Made by a program: the position numbers and the translations under genes | Assembly (NCBI GenBank): GCA_030690835.1 | Contig: JAUYFW010000175.1 | Span: forward strand, 1 to 39,995 | Length of the DNA stretch: 39,995 nucleotides | Reading direction: 5' to 3' | DNA from: Sulfurimicrobium sp. | Lineage (GTDB): Bacteria > Pseudomonadota > Gammaproteobacteria > Burkholderiales > Sulfuricellaceae | Notes under the pieces: model-generated | Database searches by the model: none | Told to the model about the DNA's origin: nothing | Seen by the model: the letters and a program-made list of their open reading frames with translations, nothing else | Shown here: in pieces, positions 8,252-17,324 of the stretch | Layout of the letters: each line of letters starts with the position of its first letter | Position numbering within the stretch: position 1 is the stretch's first letter

Positions 8252-9343
8252 CTATTTCGGTTCGTAATAGCCGGTCACTTCCAGATCGAAGCCCGCCATG
8301 CTCGGCATCTTGCGCGGCACGGCCAGAAGGCGCATTTTGGTGACATTGAGGTCGCGCAGGATCTGCGCGCCGATACCGTAGTTGCGCAGGTCCACCTTGG
8401 CCGGGGCCTTGGGTTCGCTGCGCTTGATGCGCGCCAGCAGGTCGGCGGAGGACTCTCCGCCTCGGCGCATCAGCACGATCACGCCCTTGCCAGCCTCGGC
8501 CACGGCCTGCAGCGCCTGATGCACGCTGAAGGAATGCTCGAAGCTGGTGGTGTCAATAAAATCCATCACCGACAGGGGTTCATGCACCCGCACCAGGGTT
8601 TCCTCGCCCGCCTTGATCTCGCCCTTGACCAGCGCCAGATGCACTTCGTTGGCGGTCTTGTCGTGATAGGTCACGAGATGGAATGCGCCATAAGCGGTAT
8701 GCACCGTTTTCTCCGCCACGCGCTCCACCAGGCTCTCGGTCTGGCTGCGGTAGTGGATCAGATCGGCGATGGTGCCGATTTTAAGATCATGTAGTTTGGC
8801 GTATTCCAGCAGATCCGGCAGCCGGGCCATCTCGCCGTCTTCCTTGAGAATTTCGCAGATCACCGCTGCCGGCTCCAGTCCCGCCAGGGCGGCAAGATCG
8901 CATCCGGCTTCGGTATGTCCGGCGCGCACCAGTACACCGCCATTCTGCGCCTTGAGGGGGAAGATGTGGCCTGGCTGCACGATGTCATGCGCGCTCGCAT
9001 CCTTCTTCACTGCTGCCAGCACCGTTTTGGCACGGTCGGCTGCGGAAATGCCGGTGGTCACGCCTTCCGCCGCTTCGATGGAGACGGTGAAATTGGTGCC
9101 CAGCGGGGCCTTGTTGCTCGACACCATCAGCGGCAGATCGAGCTGGCGGCAACGCGCCTCGGTCAGCGTCAGGCAGATCAGGCCACGGCCATGCTTGGCC
9201 ATGAAATTGATCGCTTCCGGCGTGGCAAACTCGGCTGCCAGGACCAGGTCGCCTTCGTTCTCGCGGTCTTCCTCATCCACCAGAATGACCATTTTGCCGG
9301 CCTTGAAGTCGGAGATAATGTCTTGTATCGGACTGATGTTCAT
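8252..9343 (-). CDS. ribB: Dihydroxybutanone phosphate synthase with degenerate GTP cyclohydrolase II domain
   Basis: The N-terminal half (about residues 1-205) is a complete RibB domain with [20 protein letters not shown] and [12 protein letters not shown], and should make 3,4-dihydroxy-2-butanone 4-phosphate from ribulose 5-phosphate. The C-terminal half resembles RibA but lacks the three zinc-binding cysteines: where RibA has a Cys-rich GDVFGS..CDC stretch, this protein reads [22 protein letters not shown]. It is therefore the RibBX type known in proteobacteria and unlikely to hydrolyse GTP; a separate ribA should exist elsewhere. Its start overlaps the ribE stop (ATGA), suggesting translational coupling. 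Confidence 0.93.
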   Translation of the reverse strand: MNISPIQDIISDFKAGKMVILVDEEDRENEGDLVLAAEFATPEAINFMAKHGRGLICLTLTEARCRQLDLPLMVSSNKAPLGTNFTVSIEAAEGVTTGISAADRAKTVLAAVKKDASAHDIVQPGHIFPLKAQNGGVLVRAGHTEAGCDLAALAGLEPAAVICEILKEDGEMARLPDLLEYAKLHDLKIGTIADLIHYRSQTESLVERVAEKTVHTAYGAFHLVTYHDKTANEVHLALVKGEIKAGEETLVRVHEPLSVMDFIDTTSFEHSFSVHQALQAVAEAGKGVIVLMRRGGESSADLLARIKRSEPKAPAKVDLRNYGIGAQILRDLNVTKMRLLAVPRKMPSMAGFDLEVTGYYEPK

Positions 9344-9939
9344 TCTTTTTCCTTACCGTAACTCAGCATTCTTTCGAGATAACGCGCGACCAGATCCACT
9401 TCCAGGTTGACCTGTTTGCCGGCGCACAAATGTTTGAAATTGGTCGCCTGAATGGTGTGGGGGATCAGGTTGATGCTGAAGTCCTCATCTTTCACCCAGT
9501 TGACCGTCAGGCTCACCCCATTGACCGTAATCGACCCCTTGTGGGCGATATAGCGCGCCAGCGATTTGGGGGCGCGAATCACCAGTTCATGGGATTCACC
9601 GAGCGGCGCGAACTTCACCACCTCGCCCACGCCATCGACGTGGCCACTTACCAGATGGCCGCCAAGGCGATCTGCCAGGCGCAGCGCCTTTTCCAGATTG
9701 ACCTCGCCGGGTTCGCCCAGCCCCACGGTGCAATTGAGCGTTTCGCGCGACACGTCGACCTGGTAGCCATCGGCGGTTTTAGCGATCACCGTCAGGCATA
9801 CGCCGTTGGCGGCGATGCTGTCGCCAACGGCGACGTCGCTCATGTCCAGATCGGCGGCGTCGATCGTCAAGCGCACGCCCTGCTGCAGCGGTTCGATGGC
9901 GGCAATTTTTCCCACCGCCTGAATGATGCCGGTAAACAT
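9340..9939 (-). CDS. ribE: Riboflavin synthase alpha chain
   Basis: The 199-aa protein opens with MFTGIIQAVGKI and contains two lumazine-binding beta-barrels, each with a VSLTV/ICLTV-type strand (GVCLTVIAKT near residue 50 and GVSLTVNWVK near 145), typical of trimeric riboflavin synthase. It dismutates two lumazines to riboflavin plus the pyrimidine substrate of RibH. It overlaps ribB by four bases downstream. It is separated from ribD upstream by 209 bp that hold a nested palindromic element, an unusual interruption in this cluster. Confidence 0.96.
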   Translation of the reverse strand: MFTGIIQAVGKIAAIEPLQQGVRLTIDAADLDMSDVAVGDSIAANGVCLTVIAKTADGYQVDVSRETLNCTVGLGEPGEVNLEKALRLADRLGGHLVSGHVDGVGEVVKFAPLGESHELVIRAPKSLARYIAHKGSITVNGVSLTVNWVKDEDFSINLIPHTIQATNFKHLCAGKQVNLEVDLVARYLERMLSYGKEKE

Positions 9940-9989
9940 TTAACATTCCTCTTTTGCAACGCCACACTGTTTACTCGAACGAAATGCCA

Positions 9990-10118
9990 ACATGTAGGTT
10001 GGGTTAGGCGCGTTTTTTGCGCCGTAACCCAACAAACCCAATCTTCCCTTTAAAAACCGGTTTTGAATATTTGGGTCTGTTGGGTTACGCGATAAAGCCG
10101 CTAACCCAACCTACATGT
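9990..10118. repeat. 129-bp nested-palindrome element between ribD and ribE
   Basis: The outer arms ACATGTAGGTTGGGTTAG (9990-10007) and CTAACCCAACCTACATGT (10101-10118) are perfect 18-bp inverted repeats. A second inner pair, GTAACCCAACAAACCCA (10024-10040) and TGGGTCTGTTGGGTTAC (10072-10088), matches at 16 of 17 positions. A third small hairpin, GGCGC-T-run-GCGCC, sits at 10007-10023. It has no coding capacity. It resembles the dispersed GTAGGTTGGGTT repeats of many beta- and gammaproteobacteria and is MITE-like in form. Confidence 0.9.
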
Positions 10119-10148
10119 GGCCGTTTCCTTAAGCAAACAGTATCGCCT

Positions 10149-11237
10149 TTAAACACAAAAACGCGCCACGATGCGCATATCGCGCCCCACCATGCGCAGA
10201 TCCTTGATTTCCAGTTCCTGGCGCTGATTCATTTCCTCGATTTCCGGCACGCCGAACATGCCGCGCGCCCTGTCGCCGAACAGCATGGGCGCGAGATAAA
10301 ACACCAGTTCGTCCACCACGCCGGCATGCAGCAGGGCGCCATTGAGCACCTTGCCGGCTTCCACCGTAATTTCGTTCAGCCCGCGCCGGCCCAATTCGTG
10401 CAGCAGGCGGGCCAGGTCGATCTGCCCGTGCTCGGCCGGCAACACCAGCACCTCGGCGCCGGTATCCTGCAATTGCCGGATACGATCTTGCTCGTCACAA
10501 CCGGTGGCAACCAGCACCCTGGCGCCCTGCAATATTTTTGCATCGAGCGGCATGCTCAGGTTGGCGTCCACCACCACCTTGAGCGGCTGGCGTGGCGTTT
10601 CGATGTCGCGCACGGTGAAGGACGGATCGTCCGCCAGCACCGTGCCGATACCGGTCAGCATGGCACAGGAACGGGCGCGCCAGCGGTGTGCGTCACGGCG
10701 CGCATCGGGGCCGGTGATCCACTGGCTGACGCCATTGTTCAGCGCCGTCTTGCCGTCCAGCGTGGCGGCCACCTTGAGCCGCAGCCACGGCCGGCCTCTT
10801 TCCATGCGCGAGATGAAACCGGCATTCAGCTCGCGCGCCTCGTTTTCCAGCACACCGCAAGCCGTGGGAATCCCCGCCAGTTCAAGCATGGCAATGCCCT
10901 GCCCGGCCACCATGGGATTGGGGTCGCGCATCGCCACCACCACGCGCGCCACGCCCGCCTTGATCAGCGCCCCGGCACAGGGCGGGGTGCGGCCGTAATG
11001 GCTGCACGGTTCAAGCGTGACATACACCGTCGCGCCCCGCGCGGCTTCTCCCGCCCGGTTTAACGCATGGACCTCGGCATGGGGTTCGCCGGCACGCTCA
11101 TGCCAGCCCTCGCCCACCACCTTGCCATCGCGCACGATGACGCAGCCCACGCGGGGATTGGGGGTTGTGCTGTACAGACCGCGCTCCGCCAGCTGCAAAG
11201 CGGACGCCATATATGCGTGGTCGGCGGAGGTAAACAC
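10149..11237 (-). CDS. ribD: Bifunctional pyrimidine deaminase/reductase RibD
   Basis: The 362-aa protein has an N-terminal CMP/dCMP-deaminase-like domain with the zinc site HAEVHAL and the downstream PCSHYGRTPPC, then a C-terminal RibD reductase domain (LKVAATLDGKTA, DDPSFTVR, EVLVLP, EAGKVLNGALL). It performs the second and third steps of riboflavin synthesis, deaminating and reducing the GTP cyclohydrolase II product. It begins five bases after nrdR. The downstream gap to ribE holds a large hairpin element. Confidence 0.96.
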   Translation of the reverse strand: MFTSADHAYMASALQLAERGLYSTTPNPRVGCVIVRDGKVVGEGWHERAGEPHAEVHALNRAGEAARGATVYVTLEPCSHYGRTPPCAGALIKAGVARVVVAMRDPNPMVAGQGIAMLELAGIPTACGVLENEARELNAGFISRMERGRPWLRLKVAATLDGKTALNNGVSQWITGPDARRDAHRWRARSCAMLTGIGTVLADDPSFTVRDIETPRQPLKVVVDANLSMPLDAKILQGARVLVATGCDEQDRIRQLQDTGAEVLVLPAEHGQIDLARLLHELGRRGLNEITVEAGKVLNGALLHAGVVDELVFYLAPMLFGDRARGMFGVPEIEEMNQRQELEIKDLRMVGRDMRIVARFCV

Positions 11238-11242
11238 GGCTG

Positions 11243-11692
11243 TTACTTGTCCAGGTCGCGGATCGCGTCGCGGAAGTCTTCCACATCCTCGAAACTGCGA
11301 TAAACCGAAGCGAAGCGGATATAGGCCACCTTGTCCAGCTTGCGCAATTCGTTCATCACCATCTCGCCCACCTGGCGCGACGGCACTTCGCGCTCGCCCA
11401 GGCTTAACATTTTCTGCTCGATGTGCTGGATGGCGCTATCCACCAGATTGGTGGAAACCGGGCGCTTGTTGAGGGCGCGCATGAAGCTGGTGCGGATCTT
11501 GTCGCGGCTGAATTCCTCGCGGCTACCGTTCTGCTTCACCACCTGCGGCAAGCGCAGCTCGGCGGTTTCATAAGTCGTGAAACGCTTTTCGCAACCCGCG
11601 CAACGCCGCCGGCGACGCACGCTGTCGCCTTCCTCGCTGACGCGTGAATCGATCACCTGGGTATCGTCGGCACCGCAAAAGGGGCATTTCAT
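11243..11692 (-). CDS. nrdR: Transcriptional repressor NrdR
   Basis: This 149-aa protein combines an N-terminal zinc ribbon (CPFC ... [12 protein letters not shown]) with an ATP-cone domain ([20 protein letters not shown]). NrdR senses ATP/dATP and represses ribonucleotide reductase genes at NrdR boxes. Its placement between glyA and ribD is a conserved neighbourhood in proteobacteria. Length is normal. A palindromic repeat separates it from glyA, so it may be transcribed both from the glyA promoter and from its own. Confidence 0.96.
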   Translation of the reverse strand: MKCPFCGADDTQVIDSRVSEEGDSVRRRRRCAGCEKRFTTYETAELRLPQVVKQNGSREEFSRDKIRTSFMRALNKRPVSTNLVDSAIQHIEQKMLSLGEREVPSRQVGEMVMNELRKLDKVAYIRFASVYRSFEDVEDFRDAIRDLDK

Positions 11693-11698
11693 TTTTTA

Positions 11699-11776
11699 TG
11701 TGAAGTGTGAAATGTGAAATGTGAAACGCAGCAAAACACCCCGCCACGTTTCACCCTTCACTCTTCACATTTCACG
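11699..11776. repeat. TGTGAAATGTGAAACG / CGTTTCACATTTCACG hairpin repeat
   Basis: Rightward copies at 11699-11728 are complementary to 11747-11776, making a long imperfect hairpin in the glyA-nrdR gap. It shares words with 5-130. The glyA stop codon (11772-11774) lies inside the right arm. Confidence 0.85.
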
Positions 11777-13019
11777 CTCCATAAACCGGATACTTCGCGC
11801 ACATCGCCTTGGCTTCGTTGGCCACGCGCGACAGCACGGTTTCGTCGGTGGGCGCGGCCAGCACGTCGGCAATCAGGTTGGCCAGGTGCTCGGCCTCGAT
11901 TTCCTTGAAGCCGCGCGTGGTCATGGCCGGGGTACCGATGCGGATGCCGCTGGTGACGAAGGGCTTTTCCGGATCGTTGGGGATGGCGTTCTTGTTCACC
12001 GTGATGTGCGCCTTGCCCAGCGCGGCTTCGGCTTCCTTGCCGGTGAGCTTCATGGCGCGCAGATCGACCAGGAAAACGTGCGATTCGGTGCGCCCGGAAA
12101 TGATGCGCAGGCCACGTTCGGTGAGCACCTTGCACATCACCAGCGCATTGGCGATCACCTGCTCCTGGTAGTGCTTGAAGTCCTTGCTCGCGGCTTCCTT
12201 GAAAGCCACCGCCTTGCCGGCGATGACGTGCATCAGTGGTCCGCCCTGCAAGCCTGGGAAAATGGCTGAATTGATGGCCTTTTCGTGTTCCGCCTTCATC
12301 AGGATGACGCCCCCCCTTGGTCCCCGCAGAGTCTTGTGGGTGGTGGTTGTAACCACGTCGGCGTGCGGCACCGGGTTGGGGTAAACGCCAGCGGCAATCA
12401 GCCCGGCATAGTGCGCCATGTCCACCATGAAAATCGCGCCGACGGCCTTGGCCACCTTGGCGAAGCGCTCGAAGTCGATCTTCAGCGCATAGGCCGAGGC
12501 ACCGGCGATAATCAGCTTGGGCTTGTGTTCATGCGCCAGAGCCTCCATGCGCTCGTAGTCGATCTCTTCTTTTTCGTCGAGACCATAGGCGACGACATTG
12601 AACCACTTGCCGCTCATGTTGAGCGCCATGCCGTGGGTAAGGTGACCGCCCTCGGCCAGGCTCATGCCCATGATGGTGTCACCGGGCTTGAGGAAGGCCA
12701 TGAAAACAGCCTGATTGGCCTGGGAGCCGGAGTTGGGCTGGACGTTGGCTGCCTCGGCGCCGAACAGTTTCTTGACGCGGTCGATGGCGAGCTGCTCGGC
12801 GATATCCACATATTCACAGCCACCATAATAGCGCTTGCCGGGATAACCCTCGGCGTACTTGTTGGTCAGCACCGAGCCCTGCGCCTCCATCACCGCCGGG
12901 CTGGTGTAGTTTTCGGAAGCAATCAGCTCGATATGGTCTTCCTGACGCTGGCGTTCCTGCTCGATCGCCCGCCACAATTCAGGATCATAGCTGGCAAGGG
13001 TATTTTTTGCGCTGAACAT
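11772..13019 (-). CDS. glyA: Serine hydroxymethyltransferase
   Basis: The 415-aa fold-type I PLP enzyme contains the PLP lysine in [13 protein letters not shown], plus [30 protein letters not shown] and [15 protein letters not shown]. It interconverts serine and glycine with tetrahydrofolate, feeding one-carbon units to purine and thymidylate synthesis. It heads the glyA-nrdR-rib cluster. Its last codons (PVYGA) run into a palindromic repeat that supplies the stop codon. Length and motifs are normal for the family. Confidence 0.98.
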   Translation of the reverse strand: MFSAKNTLASYDPELWRAIEQERQRQEDHIELIASENYTSPAVMEAQGSVLTNKYAEGYPGKRYYGGCEYVDIAEQLAIDRVKKLFGAEAANVQPNSGSQANQAVFMAFLKPGDTIMGMSLAEGGHLTHGMALNMSGKWFNVVAYGLDEKEEIDYERMEALAHEHKPKLIIAGASAYALKIDFERFAKVAKAVGAIFMVDMAHYAGLIAAGVYPNPVPHADVVTTTTHKTLRGPRGGVILMKAEHEKAINSAIFPGLQGGPLMHVIAGKAVAFKEAASKDFKHYQEQVIANALVMCKVLTERGLRIISGRTESHVFLVDLRAMKLTGKEAEAALGKAHITVNKNAIPNDPEKPFVTSGIRIGTPAMTTRGFKEIEAEHLANLIADVLAAPTDETVLSRVANEAKAMCAKYPVYGA

Positions 13020-13128
13020 GGTGGTCTTTCACTCGGCTTGGAAAAAACGGGAATTTTAGCATGACCGACAAGGGTTTAACCAACTTCGCGCGGCCACGTT
13101 GCCGGTTTCCTTGAAGTGCGACGGGCTC

Positions 13129-13965
13129 CTAAATTTCCTCGCTGACGGGCGATTTCTTCACCGCATCCACTGGCGCATCCTGGCTAATCAAGCCATGGCG
13201 CTGCAATTCGGCGCGCATTTCGGCAATTTCGCGGCGCAATTCCAGGACATTCTGGTGCATTTCGCGGCGCAAGCGTCTTTCATCCTCGCCGACGAACAAA
13301 GCGGAAACGCTCGCCGTCACCAGGGAAAACACGGTAAACCCGACGATCACCATCACCACCGCAAAAGCGCGCGAGATGGATGTGGTCGGCACATAATCCC
13401 CATAACCCACGGTTGCACCGGTAGTGAAAGCCAGCCACAGGCCTTCGCCGAAGCTGTGGACGGTGGGTTCCAGCCAGTAAAATCCCGCACCGGCGGAAAT
13501 CAGGGTAACCAGTCCCAAGGCGAAAGCATACGGAATGGCATTGGTGGAAAACAGGATGCGCACCGAGCCCAGCATGCGCGCCAGAATCAGGGCCACATAA
13601 GCCACCCGCAGCAAGCGCACCAGCGGCAACCACTCGCTGGGGAGTCCGACCAGGCCCAGGGCGGAAGCCCCGATAATCATCAGATTGAGCCAGTTGTACC
13701 TGAGATAGTCCATTTTTCTGTGGCAAAGGTGCAGCATCCACGCCGTTTCCAGGCTAAAAGCGACGAAGATGAAAAGATCCAGCGCCCAGCCGACATGTTG
13801 CAGCGGCACATCGCGTTGCAGCGCTTCGAGGAAGAAGGCCGGCACCGCCAGCAGCGCAACGGCAATCATCACCCAGTGCAGACGCCGCTCCCAAACATAG
13901 GCCCGTGGGTTATCGTGGGCCGGCACGCCGCCCATGCCAAACCAGCGCCGCAGATCAATTGCCAT
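13129..13965 (-). CDS. Voltage-gated-like potassium channel
   Basis: The 278-aa membrane protein has about six hydrophobic segments. An S4-like helix has spaced arginines (LVRLLRVAYVALILARML), and a pore loop carries the selectivity filter TVGYGD in TTGATVGYGDYVPTT. A C-terminal cytosolic coiled-coil (ERRLRREMHQNVLELRREIAEM) probably aids tetramer assembly. This is the bacterial Kv-like ion-transport family and should pass K+ across the inner membrane. There is no RCK/TrkA-N domain. It is divergent from cstA across 113 bp, with no sign of functional linkage. Confidence 0.9.
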   Translation of the reverse strand: MAIDLRRWFGMGGVPAHDNPRAYVWERRLHWVMIAVALLAVPAFFLEALQRDVPLQHVGWALDLFIFVAFSLETAWMLHLCHRKMDYLRYNWLNLMIIGASALGLVGLPSEWLPLVRLLRVAYVALILARMLGSVRILFSTNAIPYAFALGLVTLISAGAGFYWLEPTVHSFGEGLWLAFTTGATVGYGDYVPTTSISRAFAVVMVIVGFTVFSLVTASVSALFVGEDERRLRREMHQNVLELRREIAEMRAELQRHGLISQDAPVDAVKKSPVSEEI

Positions 13966-14078
13966 GCTTACTCCCCGTTAACATGGCAATTATTCTACAA
14001 CGTATCTTATGGCTATGCGTTTCCATGCTTATGGCGGTATTGCTATCATGGGCACCCCTGAATTGGAATAATTTCGCC

Positions 14079-16151
14079 ATGCAAAAAAACCCCCTGCAAT
14101 CCCTGTGGTGGCTTGCTGTCGCCGTTCTCGGCGCGTTGGCCCTGGGCGGCATCGCCCTCAGCCGCGGCGAATCCATCAATGCCATCTGGCTGATCACTGC
14201 CGCCGCCTGTGTCTTCGCCCTCGCGTACCGCTTTTATGCTGCCTGGATTGCAGCCCGGGTACTGGTGCTGGACGAAACCCGCGCCACGCCGGCGGAGCGT
14301 TTCGACAACGGGCGCGACTTCATCCCCACCAACAAATGGGTCGTGTTCGGCCACCACTTCGCCGCCATCGCCGGCCCCGGCCCGCTGATCGGCCCGACCC
14401 TGGCAGCGCAATTCGGCTACCTGCCGGGTACGCTATGGATTATCGTTGGCGCCGTGCTCGGCGGCTGCGTGCAGGACATGACCATCATGTTTTTCTCCAT
14501 GCGGCGCAACGGCAGGAGCCTGGGGCAGATGGCGCGCGACGAACTCGGACCGATCGGCGGCATCGCCGCGCTGGTGGCGACGCTGATGATCATGGTGATC
14601 CTCATCGCCGTGCTTGGGCTGGTGGTGGTCAACGCCATGAAGCACAGCCCCTGGGCCACCTCCACCGTCGCCGCCACCATCCCGATCGCGGTGCTGGTTG
14701 GCCTGTACATGCGCAACATCAGGCCCGGCCGGGTACTGGAAGGCTCGGCACTGGGACTGGCGCTGCTCTTGCTGGCGGTGGCGGGCGGCGGCTGGATCGA
14801 CCACAACCCAACATTGCGCCCCCTCTTCGACCACGAGGGCCTGACCCTGGCCTGGGTGGTGATCGCCTATGGCTTCGCCGCCGCCATCCTGCCGGTGTGG
14901 CTGCTGCTCGCACCGCGCGACTATCTTTCCACCTTCTTGAAGCTGGGCACCATTCTTTTACTGGCCATCGCCATCGTGGTGATGCAGCCGGAAATCAAGA
15001 TGCCCGCGCTGACGCAATTCATCGACGGCAGCGGACCGATTTTCGGCGGCAGCGTTTTCCCCTTCGTCTTCATCACCATCGCCTGCGGCGCGGTGTCCGG
15101 CTTCCACGCCCTGATCGCATCCGGCACCACGCCCAAGCTGCTGTCCAACGAAAGGGACATCCGCATGATCGGCTACGGCGGCATGCTGCTGGAATCATTC
15201 GTTGCCATCATGGCCATGGTCGCCGCCACCGTGCTCGACCCCGGCGTGTTCTTCGCCATCAACAGCCCGGCTGGCGTGGTGGGAAAAACCGCTGCCGACG
15301 CGGTGGCAACCATCTCCGCCTGGGGTTTCCCGGTCACGGTGGCGCAGATGGATCAGCTCGCCCGCGACATGGGCGAAACCACCCTGTTTGCCCGCACCGG
15401 CGGCGCGCCCTCGCTGGCCGTCGGCATGGCCAGCATCTTCGGCAGCGCCTTCGGGCAGGGCATGCTGGCGATGTGGTACCACTTCGCCATCATGTTCGAG
15501 GCGGTGTTCATCCTCACCACGCTGGATGCCGGCACCCGCGTCGGGCGCTTCATGCTGCAGGATTTCCTCGGCAATTTCTCGCCGCGCCTCGGCCAGACTT
15601 CCTGGTATCCCTCGGTGATCCTCACTTCCGGCATCATCGTTGCGGCCTGGGGCTATTTCCTCTACATCGGCGTGATCGACCCCAACGGCGGCGTCAATAT
15701 CCTGTGGCCGCTGTTCGGCATTTCCAACCAGATGCTGGCGGCCATCGCCCTCTCGGTTGCAACCGGCATCCTGGTGAAATCCGGCAAACTGAAATATGCC
15801 TGGATCAGCGCGGTTCCCCTCGCCTGGCTGGCCGTCGTCACCACCACGGCAGCCTGGATGAAAATAACCAGCCCGGACGCGCGCATCGGCTTCTTCGCCG
15901 CTGCCAGCGACCTTGCCGCCAAGCTGGCCGCGGGCAAACTGCCGCCGGAGAAAGCCGCCGTTGCGCCGCAACTCATCTTCAACCAGCAACTCGATGCCTG
16001 GCTCACCCTGTTCTTCGTTATCCTGCTGTGGGTGATTATTATCGACATGCTGCGCGTGTGCGCCAACCACCTCCGGGGCAAACCCGTGCCGCCTTTGACT
16101 GAATCCCCCCACGAGCCGAGCCGGTTGGCGGAAAACTGGGTGAGGGACTGA
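14079..16151 (+). CDS. cstA: Carbon starvation protein CstA (peptide/pyruvate transporter)
   Basis: From the ATG at 14079 the product is 690 aa, close to E. coli CstA, and begins QKNPLQSLWWLAV. The tracked ORF starts upstream at 13905, but that extension overlaps the channel gene. An ATG at 13983 would add 32 residues and cannot be fully excluded. Family signatures are FGHHFAAIAGPGPLIGPTLAAQ, LLLAPRDYLSTFLKLG, TIACGAVSGFHALI and DAGTRVGRFMLQD, spread over many membrane helices. CstA proteins import peptides or pyruvate under carbon limitation. A YbdD-like gene follows after one base. A 665-aa ORF in another frame is a shadow. Confidence 0.95.
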   Translation: MQKNPLQSLWWLAVAVLGALALGGIALSRGESINAIWLITAAACVFALAYRFYAAWIAARVLVLDETRATPAERFDNGRDFIPTNKWVVFGHHFAAIAGPGPLIGPTLAAQFGYLPGTLWIIVGAVLGGCVQDMTIMFFSMRRNGRSLGQMARDELGPIGGIAALVATLMIMVILIAVLGLVVVNAMKHSPWATSTVAATIPIAVLVGLYMRNIRPGRVLEGSALGLALLLLAVAGGGWIDHNPTLRPLFDHEGLTLAWVVIAYGFAAAILPVWLLLAPRDYLSTFLKLGTILLLAIAIVVMQPEIKMPALTQFIDGSGPIFGGSVFPFVFITIACGAVSGFHALIASGTTPKLLSNERDIRMIGYGGMLLESFVAIMAMVAATVLDPGVFFAINSPAGVVGKTAADAVATISAWGFPVTVAQMDQLARDMGETTLFARTGGAPSLAVGMASIFGSAFGQGMLAMWYHFAIMFEAVFILTTLDAGTRVGRFMLQDFLGNFSPRLGQTSWYPSVILTSGIIVAAWGYFLYIGVIDPNGGVNILWPLFGISNQMLAAIALSVATGILVKSGKLKYAWISAVPLAWLAVVTTTAAWMKITSPDARIGFFAAASDLAAKLAAGKLPPEKAAVAPQLIFNQQLDAWLTLFFVILLWVIIIDMLRVCANHLRGKPVPPLTESPHEPSRLAENWVRD

Positions 16152-16152
16152 C

Positions 16153-16323
16153 ATGCTGAACCAACTTTGGCGGCTCATTCGCCACCTCAGCGGTGACGAT
16201 GCCTATGAACGCTATCTGTCGCACCATGCAACCGCCCACCCCGGCGAACCCACATTAGGCCGCAAGGCGTTTTTCAAACGCGAGCAGGAACGCAAGTGGA
16301 ACGGAGTGAGGCGCTGCTGCTGA
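16153..16323 (+). CDS. YbdD/YjiX-family small protein, CstA partner
   Basis: This 56-aa gene is missing from the ORF track. It starts one base after the cstA stop and encodes MLNQLWRLIRHLSGDDAYERY, then a short basic C-terminus ending RRCC. Size, the D-Y-Y pattern, the FFKREQERK stretch and a terminal CC match the YbdD/YjiX (DUF466, 'KCU-star') family, which accompanies CstA/BtsT transporters and is needed for pyruvate uptake in characterised cases. The gene is almost certainly translated together with cstA. Confidence 0.88.
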   Translation: MLNQLWRLIRHLSGDDAYERYLSHHATAHPGEPTLGRKAFFKREQERKWNGVRRCC

Positions 16324-16339
16324 AGCGCTTACCCGCGGG

Positions 16340-16369
16340 TTGACGGCCGCCCCGGTTTCAAAGGATAAT
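16340..16369 (+). promoter_or_regulatory. Sigma-70-like promoter for tRNA-Val
   Basis: TTGACG (16340-16345) and GATAAT (16364-16369) are separated by 18 bp. A GC-rich discriminator (CGCGACTCGCGG) follows, typical of stable-RNA promoters. The tRNA begins 26 bases after the -10 box. Confidence 0.65.
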
Positions 16370-16395
16370 TCGCGACTCGCGGAATTTGGCGATTC

Positions 16396-16470
16396 GGGTG
16401 GTTAGCTCAGCGGTAGAGCACTGCCTTCACACGGCAGGGGTCACTGGTTCGAACCCAGTACTACCCACCA
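16396..16470 (+). tRNA. tRNA-Val (anticodon CAC)
   Basis: The 75-nt cloverleaf has a 7-bp acceptor stem GGGTGGT/ACTACCC, the D arm TAGCTCAGCGGTAGAGC, an anticodon stem CTGCC/GGCAG with loop TTCACAC (anticodon CAC), the T arm CTGGTTCGAACCCAG, and an encoded CCA end. Confidence 0.96.
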
Positions 16471-16475
16471 AACAT

Positions 16476-16506
16476 AAGGGCTTACGAAAGTAAGCCCTTT
16501 TCTTTT
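16476..16506 (+). terminator. Rho-independent terminator after tRNA-Val
   Basis: A perfect 10-bp stem AAGGGCTTAC/GTAAGCCCTT with a GAAA tetraloop is followed by the T-rich run TTCTTTT, five bases after the tRNA CCA. Confidence 0.95.
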
Positions 16507-16622
16507 GCCACCAATCCCCACCCCGGCATGGCTGGCGTCAGCCGATTGATATTCTTGGCCAGACAATTTACGGAACATGGCAAACTACCAATCAGACCGC
16601 ACCAGAATCGAGGAATGAAACC

Positions 16623-17306
16623 ATGACGGAATCCACCTGGCAGGACATGGCTCTGTTGCTATTGTGCTGGCTGGGCTACTTCGCCCTGCATTCGGCGCTC
16701 GCCTCGCTACGGGTCAAGCACTGGATCGCAGTGCTTCGCCCCGGGTTGATGCCGGCTTACCGGCTGGCGTTCAACACGCTGTCCGTGTTGCTATTGCTGC
16801 CGATACTCTGGCTCATGTACCGCACCCCCGGCCCCACGCTATGGCACTGGGACGGCGCCGCCGCCTGGCTGGCAAACGGCATGGCGGTGGCGGCGTTGCT
16901 GGGATTCCAGCGCACGCTGAAAGACTACGACATGCAGGAATTTCTCGGCCTGCGTCAGTGGCAACTGCATACCCGGCGCGTGGAGGACCAGGAGCACTTC
17001 CATCTTTCCCCGTTCCACCGCTTTGTGCGTCACCCCTGGTATTTCTTCGGGCTGGTGCTGATCTGGACGCGCGACATGAACGCGTCGCTCCTCCTTTCCA
17101 GCGTGATGATGACGCTTTATTTCATTGTCGGATCGTGGCTGGAAGAAAAGAAACTGCTGGTTTATCACGGCGAGGTTTATCGCCGCTATATGGCGCGTGT
17201 TCCCGGGCTGGTGCCGCTGCCATGGAAATCGTTAAGCCAGGTGGAAGCGGCGGAACTTACGCAAAAGCACGCCGAAAATCCGGCTGGCACCAGTCAAAAC
17301 ACTTAA
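16623..17306 (+). CDS. Isoprenylcysteine methyltransferase-like / NnrU-type membrane protein
   Basis: The 227-aa polytopic membrane protein has about five hydrophobic helices. Its C-terminal half has the ICMT/PEMT-like pattern RHPWYFFGLVLIW, then EEKKLLVYHGEVYRRYMARVPGLVPLPW. That arrangement (RHP, then EE..L, G..Y..Y, P) forms the SAM site in the methyltransferase family, though similar patterns occur in NnrU proteins. Substrate is unknown. It follows the tRNA-Val terminator after a 116-bp gap and precedes a small membrane protein by 18 bp, so the two may be co-transcribed. Confidence 0.7.
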   Translation: MTESTWQDMALLLLCWLGYFALHSALASLRVKHWIAVLRPGLMPAYRLAFNTLSVLLLLPILWLMYRTPGPTLWHWDGAAAWLANGMAVAALLGFQRTLKDYDMQEFLGLRQWQLHTRRVEDQEHFHLSPFHRFVRHPWYFFGLVLIWTRDMNASLLLSSVMMTLYFIVGSWLEEKKLLVYHGEVYRRYMARVPGLVPLPWKSLSQVEAAELTQKHAENPAGTSQNT

Positions 17307-17324
17307 CAAGGAGGTAATAACGGC

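Noticed and set aside
9940-10148. FMN riboswitch in front of ribE/ribB
   Set aside because: The gap is filled by a palindromic GGTTGGGTTAG element; I could not find the conserved RFN core words.
14105-16102. 665-aa ORF overlapping cstA
   Set aside because: Arg/His/Gly-rich shadow in the +2 frame of a clear CstA gene.
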